DNA from: Melampsora larici-populina 98AG31
Lineage: Eukaryota; Basidiomycota; Pucciniomycetes; Pucciniales; Melampsoraceae
Length of the DNA: 64,000 nt
Reading direction: 5' to 3'
Assembly: GCF_000204055.1 (NCBI RefSeq)
Contig: NW_006768765.1
Coordinates: forward strand, 3,341,818 to 3,405,817
Position 1 is the stretch's first letter; the number at the start of each line of letters is the position of its first letter. The notes under the pieces are model-generated. The model was not told the origin of the DNA and searched no databases. It saw only the letters and a program-made list of their open reading frames with translations. Both the position numbers and the translations under genes were made by a program. Of this stretch, positions 35,508-48,062 are shown one piece after another.

Positions 35508-37834
35508 ATGTCTAATACTTCTTCAATCGCTCCGGCCGAGACCCCCTTGACTGGCCACATGAACCCTTGTGAGTGCAACTTCCAGTTGGCCTTTTCGCCC
35601 TTCTTCAACTGATACCGTTTCTCGTTTGATTATTTTCTTGTTTGATTCTGTTCTTGTTCAATTCTTTTCTCCTTCCATTCTTCTATTGCGTGATGATTTT
35701 TCTCCTTCAGTGTTCAAAACGCCAGTGGAATGGGCAGGGGACGAGCGAGTAGCCAGCTGTATACGCCAAGACCCCTTACACTGTGTTGGCACTCCAGCTC
35801 GGGATAATTTTGAGAAGAATAACCAGATGACAATCGAAGTTAGATTCAAGATCTATACCGACATGGAGGTCGACTTGAACGCTGCAAATCAGAGCACCCC
35901 AAAGGTTGGGGCTGGTAAGAAGGCAGCGAAGTCAGCCAAACTCAATTTAATAGACTCTAGAGCCATTAACAGTCAATACCTCAAATTGAAGATTTGTCTG
36001 TTTGGTAAGAGTCTTATCGAATTTGAGGACCTGGTGGCTGGAGCTTGTGAGGTGTATGAGGCTGGTATGAAAAAGATCATTTTGAATAGTTCATTCTTGC
36101 CGGACCTGAAGTGGAAAGCCAGTGTTGGCTGATCAAAGTGTGTTCTCACCGATTTTGATCAATGGCAAAGTTTTGTCAAAGCTCTTGAAAAGTCGACCAA
36201 AAAAATGGGAGTTGTTTCAATTGAAAATGAAAATGTACAAGTCAAAGCGAAAGATGGTAATAAGGTGAGTTATCTTTCCTACTAATCTCCAATTTCCTCA
36301 TTCCGTTATTCACTCTACTTACTTTGGGTTCGATAGGCTTTGGCAACTAAGAAGCTCATTGCGGCCACCAACGGAGGTGGGGCAGAAGATCAAGAATCTG
36401 AGGTGAGTACATGTTCAATTATCATCATCATTAGTGAAGTGTTCCATAATGATGATGATGCTTCACAGGAATCAAAGCAAGAACGAGAGTTAAAAACTCT
36501 GGCTAACCAGATTTTTAGCCAACATGAAATTGACAAGGGTACCAAAGGCCCTGGTAAACTTTTGACTACCCCGTGGGATCCAAATTTTCAATATTGATTG
36601 CTTTACCCCGCGGTGTGGATCTGGGCTAAAAGGGTGGTGCGTGATAGATTCCTTTGATTGAATTTGTTCATAAGCAGCAATAAACTGACTATAAACATAT
36701 TCACACATAGGCCGCCAACATTGCCACCCCCGATATACCTCCAAACACCTTGGAGTTCCGGTACAAAATCAAGAAGAATCAATGGATCCACCCTGACATG
36801 GGGTGGGATCACCGTGTCCAACTTTGATTAAAAGGCCGTCCTCGGGGATCCCAGGTGATCAACTCGAATGTTAATTATTACAATCTTAGTGAACCTGTAC
36901 AGAGCAGGGTTTGATGAAGATTCAGATCTTTGAACTTTGAATCTCTTCAAACAAACCGGACTTCGAGAATACTCACCTTCATTCAAGATTGTATGCGAAA
37001 ATCTTGGATGAAGGGAGAAGAGCTCAGAAGCGCTCTGACAGGTAATAGAGAAAGAAAAACAAATGGTACTTAGTTTTAACTAGGTTTAAAGTAAGTATAA
37101 ACATGGTTTTCACGGAGACATGCTTGAGTTGAAATGTGTAAAGGAAAATTGATATCAAACGGTGTTATAAGCATATTGTTTATAATGGATGAAATTACAT
37201 AATTAGAGAAACAATGAATATGAAAACCGTACACTTCTAACATTAATTCCGTGGTAGGTGTTGGTGGCTCAGGTGTGAAGCACAAACCGGCCCTTTCCCA
37301 CACCAGCTCCATGCCCGAGATGAAGCCCGACTTGCAGAAGATTGGTGAAAAACGCTACGCGTCCGGCCCAAGTGATTTGATTGACATCAAGCCTGACTTG
37401 AAGAAAATCAAGGTGGAACCACGTGAGCTATGTGAGATGATGCTGATATTAGATAGGCTTACTTGCTGACCTTATGATTAATTCTTGTTCCAGAAATCAA
37501 CAACACCATCAATAACCCAATTGTTGTGTCTAATGACTTTGAAAGCAACTGGGAAAGCTCGGTCAAAATCAGAAGGGGCTCGATTGAGATTGAAAACCCC
37601 TCCACCTCTCACTTGGTGGAGTTAGAGTTATTTCTTGCCGACTGCAACATTGCTTCGGAAGACGAACACACTCGAACCGTGCTTAGAGAAGCTGGTATCA
37701 AGTCCTTGACTGACTTGATACCGAGCCTCCAACTCACCGAATTGACTTTGACGGCCAAGGGAATGGACCGTCAAGCTGAAGCTTGTTATAATAAGTGTCA
37801 GTGGTTTCTTCACCTCGACTCAAATATGGGTTAA
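35508..37834 (+). pseudogene. Hypothetical protein gene of a repeat-associated rust type, broken by two in-frame stops
   Basis: Starts MSNTSSIAPAETPLTGHMNP (exon 35508-35568, donor GTGAGT), then exon from 35711 with KTPVEWAGDERVASCIRQDP, MTIEVRFKIYTDMEVDL and LKLKICLFGKSLIEFEDLV. A TGA at 36130-36132 interrupts it, after which the same frame resumes with VLTDFDQWQSFVKALEKSTK. Further exons give ALATKKLIAATNGGG and QIFSQHEIDKGTKGPGKLL, then a second TGA after DPNFQY (about 36,595), with AVWIWAKRV beyond. Distal exons (about 36,714, 37,251, 37,494) end in a helical, SAM-like C-terminus (ELFLADCNIASED, ELTLTAKGMDRQAEACYNK). I associate this architecture with large rust-specific hypothetical families, from memory only. 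Function unknown. Confidence 0.6.
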
Positions 37835-38639
37835 TACTGATTGATTGACCTGATGAACTTGATTGACTCAGGATCTTATGGATCCAATTCCCCAAAGGAG
37901 ATTGAATAGTATACAAGATCCGTTACCCAAAATCACCTCCAATTTTTCTTTATATTTGTTGCTAGCAAATTACCAAGTGTCTTGATTTTGTTGATTGAAT
38001 GCTTGTAAACAGCATAAGACAACTGTTTTACTTGTCTCTCTTGAATGTCGTTTTTTATATTAAAAATTTATACACATCGTTGATTGAATGTTAAGCTTGT
38101 AAACAAGACCATCCAAACACTTTGCTTGTTATCTGTTATGTGCTTCCCTTGATACCAATAAAACTTCATTGATCGAAAGGTTGTCAGCAATTCAAAGTTT
38201 TTTTGTCCCTTGAGGGATTTCATCTGACCTCGGTCCAACTTGACCAATATTGCTCCATGTGTTAGATGGAGATCCATGAAGACCTCAACAGCAACCCTGT
38301 GAAATAACGCAAAGTGTACTAATTAGTACCAATGATTGACTAAGTAGAACACTTGTTCTTGCTTGTATTCATATCCATACTTCCAAGACTAGGATAGTAT
38401 CAGGGATACTATCCAAATGATGGAATAAATATAAATCACACTTCAGGTTTTCTAATGACCGACCATTAGAAAACTTGACTCCAAAAGAAATCTCATCTGA
38501 TCACCCAAAAAGAATATCAATTATAAGTATTTTCATTATTATAAGTCACTTGTACAAATCACATAGAACATTTGTTCTTGAAAGATAGAAGCGGATTCAA
38601 CAACAAACATAACAGCAAATACAGTGAAGCCTGTTGTCT
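37835..38639. other. Gene-less AT-rich stretch
   Basis: About 800 bp with no supported gene; lies between the broken hypothetical gene and the DDE transposase relic. Confidence 0.4.
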
Positions 38640-40310
38640 ATTCAAACATATCGACAGCTTTTGAACAACTTGGTACAAAGTTGTTCTGTAAACAAATTCA
38701 TACAGGTTACAAAGATAGATGCTTCCTCACCCGCGACGTTGATCGCACGGTGAAGCGCTCGGGACCTTTTCAAACGCGACTTGAGAGGAGAAAATCCTAA
38801 CTCAATTGGGTCATATCCGGCGAGCATGTTGGAAGGTAAAGGAGTCGGACTCCGCGTGCTTGACAAAGGGCTGGTATGTTCCCTCCGTGATGGATGGGAG
38901 CATTATCCATCACAAGGACTGAATTTCTCGCTGGCCACGGATTCATGGCCGGTAGCTTGGATGAATGAAATGAATAATCAGTGATCCATTGTTACCCAAA
39001 CAGCACACAGAGAACTTACCAAAGAGTCTTCCAAGAAAGCCTCAAAATCAATCCGTGAGTAGCCACCAGGCTGGATAGCTAAACCCACAAGGCCCCCTAA
39101 AGAGATAGCTGGTAACACAGACCATCTCTGGGCCCGAGTGGCTCTTTCCTGCCAGACAGTACGCTCGCCACGAGGCGCACGTGCGTAATCACAGTAGAGA
39201 TGTCGTTTGTTGACAGCGGTTTTGTCTATAAAGATCACAATGTGTCAGCATGATATAATAAAGAAAGATACAAAACAGGTGAAAATGATCTCACCGGTGA
39301 AAACAAGGCAATAGGGATCAATGCCAAAAATTTCCCCAATATATGCTCCACGTCTCTCCTCTGATTGATTAGGATGGATGGCGCAAGCCTTCTTTCTTGT
39401 CCATCCTAGGCGCAATCGGACTTCATTGGAAAGTGTCTTGAGCAAGACCACTAATCCAAATCGTTCGGAAATTTTCAGTTGGAGTTCATCTAGAAACAAT
39501 GTTGGATCATGTTCAAGGGATTCAATAATGTGTTAAGGGGTGGTCTCTGGGGTTCTCAGAGCGGGAGTGAAGGTGCTACCACAGATCTATTGAGATTGTC
39601 AGATGAGGAGCATTAGATGACTATGTGTACAACTAAGATATCTACTCGACCTGTGACATGTGGGATCAATGTCAACCGGTCCATACACAAGTGTTGCGTG
39701 TACACATTCATAACATAATGAAAGCATGTTGAGCGGGGCCTAAGATTGGGCGAGCCAGGACCCCGGATAGCTTCTATTAAAGGTACCAACCAAAAAGGTA
39801 TCTTTTTGGTTTGAAATTTCGGCGATGTAAGCGACGAAATAAGTATGTTTTGACCACGTTGGCATTGGATCATAGCGACGTCGGAGGAATGAATGGGAAA
39901 TTTTGTAGCTTTTCTAGGCCTTCCTAGGCTATTTTTGAGTGTTAAGGACTTGCGAGGATTTTTTTGGCAAATTTTGGTAGTTTTCATTCGGAATGTTACC
40001 GACGAAAGAGGTATTCTTGGCCCTCCAGACCCTCAAATTCAGGTATGAAGGACTGAATTTTTGGTGTTTTTTTGTCGGTATGCTTTATAGGAGCTATCCG
40101 GGGTCCTGGCGAGCCCCTTGAATCATGTGATGGTCGGGATTCGTAATGACGGCGCGAGTGGTCTGGTATAAATCAAACCATCGCCGGACCGATGTGAGTG
40201 AGACGTCGACGCCAAGAGTGGAAACAATGTCATGGAATCACATTCCATGCATAACCATTCGAATCACAACCATCTTGAAGTCGGATGGATAGTTGTTGAA
40301 GGGAATCTGT
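38640..40310 (-). pseudogene. DDE transposase relic (IS630/Tc1-mariner-like, DDE_3 type)
   Basis: Minus-strand fragments in order: an N-terminal HTH-like piece at about 40,130-40,310 (SVRRWFDLYQTT), then LFLDELQLKISERFG, then the first catalytic Asp in IFIDKTAVNKRH with ARAPRGERTVW and RWSVLPAISLGG, then the second Asp in VLVMDNAPIHHGG, LPTCSPD, and after a frameshift the Glu in DPIELGFSPLKS. Spacing of the last two is about 34-35 residues. The frame is broken by stops, the frameshift at about 38,815 and the nested MITE at 39,752-40,120, so it is inactive. Confidence 0.78.
39752..40120. mobile_element. MITE nested in the DDE transposase relic
   Basis: The ends carry inverted copies of GCCAGGACCCCGGATAGCT followed by TTCTATTAAAG (left) or CCTATAAAG (right, reverse complement), about 35 bp in all. 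Length is about 370 bp with no gene. It separates the HTH-like part from the catalytic part of the host transposase, so it inserted after that element. Confidence 0.7.
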
Positions 40311-41396
40311 AGAAATGTTCCCGTCAGTATTGACAGGACGTGAGGAAACCACAAAAACATTGAAAACTCATGATTGAGGGCACTGGTGGGTGGAAGAGAC
40401 TAGACAATTGGTCACTCAAAGGCCTGGGTATGTGCCTGATTGTTGAACCAAGAGAAGATGAATAGATTGGAGGTGATCAAAAACCAAAAAAAAAATCCAA
40501 AGAACATAGGACAAAATCAAAACCGGTAAGTGTGGTGATCTGGAGCTGTGACCAGTGAAGGCGGTCAACTTGCCTTCGGGGGTAATTGGGAATGGACAAG
40601 GCTGGTGTGGGAAAATTGGTCAAGGTGGTGATACCGACAGGATTGGAGAAGGAGAGGAAGGGGTGAGGGTATTGGTCCGGTTAAGAAAAAGAATATAAAA
40701 AAAGAAATAGAAATTCAACCGGCTATCATATGGCACAGTAGGGAGTCACGTGTTTATAGGGAGATAGGAAACTGCATAAAGTTACCTGTCCAGTATCAAA
40801 CCATATGAAAGGAAGACAATAAAGTTGGTCAATTTCGAAAGGCTTTTTTTGAGTTTTTGACCTTGAATTAAATCCAGCCACAACACATTTTTTCAAAAAT
40901 CTGCCATTAGATATCACAACGGCTGTAGTTGTTTACAAGGTGGTTTTTGGAGTCTCAATTGAATTGTTCATCAACAGCTATCTAAGATTGCAAACAAAAT
41001 GCTGAAAATCTTTACAACCAAGAATTCTTTTTTCTCTCGATCTAAAATAATTATTGATTTCTTTATAAAGCAAAATCATCTTGTTCTTTTGTCTAGTTGA
41101 TCTATACTTTTTCTCCTTCACTTTTCCTTATTTTCTGTCAAGACTTGATAGATCTGTTTTGATTATCATTCCTCCTGTAGTTCTTTGTTCATGAAGATTT
41201 GCTTAATTCCCGTATAGCTATTGATATTAATCTCAATAGATGGATGCTTAGGTGTTTCTTGTAAATGGAGGATTTGAGTGCAATCAAATCTGAGAAGTTT
41301 CAGTGACTGTAAGATTCTCTCAATAACTTTTACTATTGGCCTAGCTCAAGTAGCGTCCGTTTGCCATTTGGTCATAACACACTTAAAGTGGATATT
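40311..41396. other. Gene-less stretch
   Basis: No supported gene. Contains the second copy of the repeat noted at 31.44 kb (about 40,880-40,925, minus strand). Confidence 0.4.
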
Positions 41397-42602
41397 ACCT
41401 GTGAGAGTCAGGTAATCAGCTTAATGAAAGCTGAGCACTTGACCAAACTGATATGAGAACAACTGAATGAGAAGAAGAGGTTCAAATAAAATGGTTTGAG
41501 TTTGATTTCAATATCCACAACAACTAACTAGACAACAACTTACACCTGTGAGAGTCAGGTAATCAGCTTAATGAAAGCTGAGCACTTGACCGAACTGATA
41601 TGAGAACAACTGAATGAGAAGAAGAGGTTTGAATAAAATGGTTTGAGTTCGATTTCAATATCCACAACAACTAACTAGACAACAACTTATGTTGAAAGAC
41701 AATCAAGACTTCAACGTTCTCAGGTCAAGATTCAAAATCAAGAAGATTACCTAATATGATGACGTGAATATGATTATAAATCTTTGTACCTGAATGTCCT
41801 GATTTGTCTTTTTATCTCTATTTATAATTGTGTGCGAGTCATACGATCCTGCTCTCTTTCCTCATCTGCTGGAAAGAGAGTAAGTCGATTTTCGAGTTTC
41901 ATCCACTTCATTATCATAACTAACTTCTTTGGTGTTACTCTATTTTATAGAACTTCCATTCAGATCACTGTCACAAGCTTTAAGCTTATTTCTTATTCGT
42001 TTCTCATCTTTAATTTTACCTCCCACGATATAGGTACTTTTACTTTATACTTTACTATTCCATCACAGTGTTGATCTGACTAGTTATCTTTTATTCTTTT
42101 CTATTTTGTCTTTTATTGTTTGTTGTAGGTTAGTCAAAGGTCTGCATACCTGAGACTGTGAGGAGAAGAGTGCTTACCTTTACGCACTGGTTATTAGGTT
42201 AGTTAAAAGCAATGTATTCTTATCTGCTGGAAAGAGAAACTTCCATTCAGATCACTGTCACGAGCTTTAAGCTTATTTCTTATTTGTTTCTCATCTTTAA
42301 TTTTACCTCCCATGATATAGGTTAGTCAAAGGTCTGCATACCTGAGACTGTGAGGAGAAGAGTGCTTACCTTTACGCACTGGTTATTAGGTTAGTCAAAG
42401 GTCTGCATACCTGAGACTGTGAGGAGAAGAGTGCTTACCTTTACGCACTGGTTATTAGATTTACCCGTGTTCTTATCCATTTTCAACTTACACCTGTGAG
42501 AGTCAGGTAATCAGCTTAATGAAAGCTGATCACTTGACCAAACTGATATGAGAACAACTGAATGAGAAGAAGAGGTTTGAATAAAATGGTTTGAGTTCGA
42601 TA
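41397..42602. repeat. Cluster of interspersed direct repeats (147-bp, 69-bp and about 85-bp units)
   Basis: A 147-bp unit starting ACCTGTGAGAGTCAGGTAAT is tandem at 41,397 and 41,544, with a partial third copy at 42,492. A 69-bp unit starting GTTAGTCAAAGGTCTGCATA occurs at 42,129, 42,321 and 42,390. An about 85-bp unit (AACTTCCATTCAGATCACTG ... GATATAGG) occurs at 41,950 and 42,238, each preceded by TCTGCTGGAAAGAGA (41,867 and 42,225). Copies differ by only a few bases. No coding sequence; the array lies just upstream of the retrotransposon. Confidence 0.85.
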
Positions 42603-42943
42603 AGGAAAAGAGCTCTTGGTAAACAGAAAACAAGATCCTTTATAACAAAATCAAACATTGACGTCACTCTTACAGTTACAGGTATGATGTATCAAAGAAA
42701 GCACTAGAGATTCTATATAAGCCAATGATCACAATCTCAATGAACGTGTGTCTGTGCAGACGTATTCCTTATGGTCAATGCCATCAACACTTCACATTCC
42801 AGTCTCACACCATCCTCACATCATGATGAATGATTATGAGTGAATTCAAATGTAGTCTTTCTCATGGGACATGTCTCGTCATTTTTTTTAGCGGTTTTAG
42901 CGGAAAGATGAACTGAATTGTAAGACATGTGTTGTAAGAAAGA

Positions 42944-43370
42944 ATAGGTGTTTACACGAGGCACGAAGTGTGGAACAAGTCCATGAAGGCGTGCACTGGA
43001 AAAAACGGTAGGAGGATAATTGGGAGAATAAGACGTAATACCGAGGCTTCAGATTCCCAGAAAGAAGAATAAAAGACCCCTTTCGGAATCGAGGCACATG
43101 ATGGTGCTGAAGCGTCACACGTCATAGAAGCTATGAGGTAATTCGAGACTCCTGAAAGGAGAAGATATAAGTCCTTAGGGAACAGCTGGAGAGTCACCTT
43201 TCTCCCGCGACAATTCCCTTTTGACTTTTATCAATTTTCCTACTACTTTCCAAGATTAAACACAACTGATATTTTCCGTGACTAGTCAATCTTATAAAGC
43301 TCATTATTGTGTAACTTGGTTAACTATTAGAGTAATCAAAACAATTAAAGATTATCAGAAAATTTTTTGT
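42944..43370 (+). repeat. Split direct repeat A1 (left terminus of the Ngaro-like element)
   Basis: 427 bp, starts ATAGGTGTTTACACGAGG and ends AAAATTTTTTGT; collinear with A2 at offset 6596 with no difference seen. Probably contains the element promoter. Confidence 0.93.
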
Positions 43371-43553
43371 GTTTTGTGTTTGTTTTGTTTTATCGAACTA
43401 TATAACCTTTCCTTTCAACCTTTACCATCATAATAACGTTCATATCCTTTAAACTATCTTATCTTAGTCTCAATAATCTTATCTTTCATAATTCTTTGCA
43501 TTGCATAGTTCTTTTCATCGCATTCACAGCCCTAAATCTATTTCAACTTACAA

Positions 43554-45421
43554 ATGGCAATCACACAAACCAACAGTCGATCCACCAGACGTGCTAGGGG
43601 AGACGTAGCCCCTGAAGGAGCTACCGTTATAGATCCACCTTCATCAAACGGCCCGGAGAACAACCAGCTTGGCGAGCTAGAAGGTACGGACGACCCAGAG
43701 CTTGAAAGACTGGACGGAGAAGCGATACAAGAACATATGAGAGACGAAATCGCGAGATCGATGGATAGTCAAGGAATTGAAGATATGGAGGAAGGTGAAG
43801 GAGATGGTGATGACAAAGGAGACGGCGAAGACGAAGACGACCAAGATCAAGACTTCAACGAGCTAGAGGCCTTAGAGGAGTATGGAAGAGATTCGAGTTC
43901 CAACTCGTCATCGACATCATCTAATTCAAGCAGCGATTCCTCAGGAAGCTCAGAAAGCGACTCATCAGGCAGTGATTCATCCGAATCAGAAGATAGCAAT
44001 TCCTCATCGGATTCTGACTCAGACGGCACAGTTCGGAAAGGTAAGCAGAAAATCCTTGAATTGATTCTGAGAACAACACTGCTATGGAAAAGAGCTCCCA
44101 CACAATTGAGCGCCCCTACACAAGGGAAGAGACATGTTGAAGTCTACGTAGCGTTACGTTACCCAGATGGTGTCCTCCACTGGAAGCAGGCAGAAAGAAA
44201 AACTGTAACCTGACCTTTTTCGGTTTAAATTCCGCTGTTCACAGGCACAGGCAAGAACGAGTCGATTAAAGACCTAAAGCAACGCCTTAAGAAAGCCATT
44301 CGCGCGAAGGATGAAGCCAAGTCCAAGTTAGCAAGAGAGAAGAATCCCACTAAAGGTAAAGAAGTGGTGAACAAGCACGGAAAGAAGAAAAATTTGTCAA
44401 AAGTAAAGTCATCTTCTTCATTGAAAAAGAGCATAACGAAAGAGAACGGAATTCGCTTCCAAGAAAGAGCGCCTTGCAAATCAACCCTACCCCCATTACA
44501 GACCTATTGGGGCGAAGCGATGAAGAACTTATCAGAGAGTGTTCCTTTAACTGTGCTCAACCCTACCTTCGTGAGAAAAGATAAGGAGGAGTGTAGAAGA
44601 AATCAGCCATCATCGTCATCCTTGAAATCTAGAAACCGCGGTTTGACCCCTCCGTCAGAATACGCTATGACGTTCAGAGAATGGATAGACGGTATATCTC
44701 TTCTTCGAAAGTATCTAAAGAAATCTTACAACTTCGTTCAGATTGCGAAGCAATTGAAGACACACGTAAAGCACGTGAAAGACATCAAATACTCAACTGA
44801 GTCTTGGATGGTGGCGTTACGCTACGACATAATGCTGAGAGAACAGCTGTTTGGTCATCAAGCTAAGGGAGTTTCAGTACCCGAGTAAGTTCGAAACTCT
44901 GTAAAAAGAAAATACAACAGCATATCAATAGAATAAGCTTTCTGATGTCTCTGATGCATAAACAGTGCAAGTATATATGTGGAAAAGTTTGAGAAGATGG
45001 CTAGAGAGAAAGCGTCGATGAGAGGAGAACTGACCTTTGGAGACAACAACCCTTACGCGAAGGGAGCGAGGTTCGAGAATCGAGACCCGGAGACTGGAAT
45101 CTGGAATGAGTAAGCTTCCTTATCGAAGAACACTCTCCTCAAGAAATTCAAAAAGTAGGAATGCCGTTTGTTGAACATAAAATGATTGTTTACAGGAATG
45201 CTACAAGTCAAATCAAAAAACGGAAGTATACACCAGCTACACAGACTTCCGTTTCGACACAAAGACGGCTACCTAGGCAACCCAGAGGACCTCGCCTACC
45301 AGACATTGTGGAAATGCTCCCACCACTGCGACAACAACAACCGGTGGCAAGCGGTAGTAGGGGAGGAGCGTACAGAGGAAGAGGAGGAGCGAGTAATGGC
45401 AGATCTCGAGCTCGCCAGTAG
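43554..45421 (+). CDS. Gag-like ORF1 of the Ngaro-like element (spliced)
   Basis: Four exons, 43554-44040, 44245-44884, 44966-45109 and 45196-45421, sum to 1497 nt (498 aa); all three introns have GTAAG donors and ACAG acceptors and keep frame. The N-terminus is acidic and extremely Ser-rich (about residues 55-160). The middle is basic and Lys-rich, followed by a helical region (EYAMTFREWIDGISLLRKYL, YDIMLREQLFGHQAKG). The C-terminus is Arg/Gly-rich (GGAYRGRGGASNGRSRARQ), fitting nucleic-acid binding. There is no CCHC knuckle. The role as Gag is inferred from position and composition. Introns inside a retrotransposon ORF mean the replicating RNA must stay unspliced. Confidence 0.75.
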
Positions 45422-45794
45422 TGAGTTATGTTTTGGGTCATCTCGATTGAATTAGTACCGATGTCTCCCCCTCCTTTAAGAGCAACTACTGCTATGATAA
45501 TCGCGCGCACCCCAGCTGTGTTCGAAACCTTCTTGTTGTCCTCCGTCTTTTTACTTCCTTTTTGAATTTTACTTTTCATGACTGTCGTTACCGAACAACC
45601 AAGGCAGAAAATGCCGAGGTATTTATAGCATTGAAAGCACGATTTGTAACCTTTCCAAGCGATGTAGAACCTCCCACTACCTTCCCACTACCTTTATGTT
45701 ACTGGCCCAATCATGTACCTATAAGGAGAAGAGGTTTTAGTTAAGATTGATGAAGTAACGATTTGTGTTTTTCAAAACCCCTTTTTTGATGCAG

Positions 45795-47592
45795 TGAAAG
45801 ACACACTACGTCTGTTCGTGATACAGGAGTAGGACACTCGGTAGCTCAGAACTCTGTTAAGATCAAGACGAACGACGCGCATGAAGAAATAATGAGTGTC
45901 GACATCAAAGAGGTAGTGATAGAAAGTAAATGGCCAGAAGGACCAACCTGTGTGATGAACATTGAGTTATGGGAAGAAGAGTTGAAGAAATACAATTTAT
46001 TACCTTGATACGACTTCGTAATAGACGGCTTCAAGAACGGCTTTGACCAGGGTATCCCGGATCATACGATCGGAGATTTACCCTTTTACTGTCCTCCAAA
46101 CCACCAGTCAGCTGAAGAAGTAAAAGAAAAAATTATGGACAACATAAGAAAAGAAGTGGCAGAGGGTAGAATGTTTGGTCTGTTCACGAAAGAAGAATTA
46201 CGATCAAGGTTTCCTTTCTTTAGGTCTAGCCCCATGGGGGCCGTAGTGAACGGTGACGGATCCTTCAGACCCATAAACGATCTTTCCTATCCGAAGAACA
46301 ATCCGAACATACCAAGCGTCAATTCGTTTGTAGATAAAAATGACTTCAAAACGACATGGGACAACTTTTCAACTGTAGCGGAATTCATAGCAGAAATAGA
46401 AGTCCCAGTGGAAGTAGGCCTTTTCGACTGGGAAAATGCCTACAGGCAAATCGGTACACTCCCAAGCCAATGGCCTTTCCTTCTCATTTCCTGCTTCCTT
46501 GGTTTCCAATACATCGACACATGCATTTCTTTTGGGGGAGTAGGAGGCTGCGGTAGTTTTGGAGGCCCCGCGGATGGATGGAAGGAACTAATAGAAAGAC
46601 ACTTCGATTTGATAAAAGTTTTTAGATGGGTAGATGACAATCTTCTCATAAAAGAAGTGTCAAATACCGTAGATATGAATCAGATTGTCGAGTACAGCTC
46701 AGCCTTGGGAGTGAAAACGAACGACACAAAGTTTTCACACTTCTGTGATGAACAGAAATATATTGGTTTTTTATGGAACACAAAAACAAAAGTGGTGTCT
46801 TTAACTCCAGCAAAACTACAGACCAGGATCGATCAGCTGTCCGAATATCTAGGAAAAGTCGACTATAGCCTGAAGGAAGTCGAGAAGATGAATGGTAGAT
46901 TAAATCACGTATCATACATTTTACCACAGTTACGTTGTTACTTGTCGAGTAGCTTTCGATGGCTGGCAGAGTGGCACGACAGGTACGCGAAGCGGAAGAT
47001 GCCTTCTTTGGTTAGAGGTGATTTGAACATGTGGATGGATGCTCTAGTAAGCTGTCCTAACAGGTATCTATTAAAGAAACGAGAAGTGTCCAACGTAGGT
47101 TGGGTAGGTGACGCGTCCACATCCTTTGGGATAGGAGTGGTAGTGGGCAAGGCATGGTCACAATTCAAGCTGCTACCTGGTTGGGAAACCCCACTCGACC
47201 AGCCGAAACGGGGTATCGCCTGGTTGGAGACAGTAGCCGTACGTCTAGGGCTACTTACACTTCAGAAGCCACAAAGGTTGGAAAGTAGTCGCTTTCTAGT
47301 TTTGACCGATAATACAACTACGGAGGGGGTGCTAAGAAATGAGAAGTCAAGAGACTTTTGGGTGAACCACGAGTGGAAAGAAATAAGCTCGCTACTTTAC
47401 TCAAATGATTGTCAGCTGGAACAAAGACGTGTAGCGTCTTTAGATAATGCAGCGGACGAATTGTCCAGAGGCATAATAGGTTCAAAGGCATGGTACTTAC
47501 AAATTCATGTTGATATACCGGAAGACTTGGCACGTTGGTTGAGAAACGCCACAGAAGATGATCAAGTGGAGAGAAGAACGGGACTAGAATAG
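45795..47592 (+). CDS. Reverse transcriptase / RNase H ORF2 of the Ngaro-like element
   Basis: Reverse transcriptase and RNase H for copying the element RNA. The open frame probably begins at a splice acceptor (TGCAG, exon start 45795). An in-frame TGA at 46006-46008 (after NLLP) interrupts it, and the frame then stays open to 47592; an ATG at 46135 could restart it. RT motifs: MGAVVNGDGSFRPINDLSYP, VGLFDWENAYRQI, ISFGGVGGCGSFGGP and the catalytic WVDD box in FRWVDDNLLIKE. The RNase H domain follows with its acidic residues in GWVGDAS, AWLETVAV, LVLTDNTTTEGVL and DNAADELSRG. The WVDD form instead of YxDD is common in DIRS-order RTs. The upstream exon that joins 45795 is unresolved; 45562-45740 is a candidate. 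Confidence 0.88.
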
Positions 47593-48062
47593 TAGGATAT
47601 TGACTAATCTAGCTATGACACTCCCATTTTTGTGACGTCTTGATTTGTAATGTTTGATCCCCCAATTTCTCGCTTGGTAATTTGTATTGTCCAAAGACAA
47701 AGTCGTAATGAACAGAGATCAGCCATGAGAATAATCAAAGATCTGCCCAAATGTTTGGCTGACTTCTTTGTAAAACCAAGTGAGAGTGTCGAGAGAGAAA
47801 AGGAGGTAACAAACAATTGTTGAGGAAGATCAGGAGGAATTTAAGAAGTAGACATACCTCGGGTGTGAAAGTTTGGTGGTGGTGAGAGAAAGATAGACAC
47901 TGCGCCTTAAACAAGACCAAAGCAAATAGATCAGAGACGCGGTCTCTTGATACAAAAGAGGGAGCTTGAGGTAGCAACAGGAAAATACGAAAAATCCACC
48001 CGACATTGAATCACTAGGAGAGGTAGATATCGCTCTAAAAATCTAATAAGGCACAACCTGAC

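Noticed and set aside
42897..43197. Minus-strand frames repeated again at 49,502-49,793
   Set aside because: They are identical because they lie in the A1/A2 repeats of the element; noncoding.
43847..44101. Glu/Ser/Leu-rich minus-strand frame
   Set aside because: Antisense of the Ser-rich segment of the Gag-like ORF.
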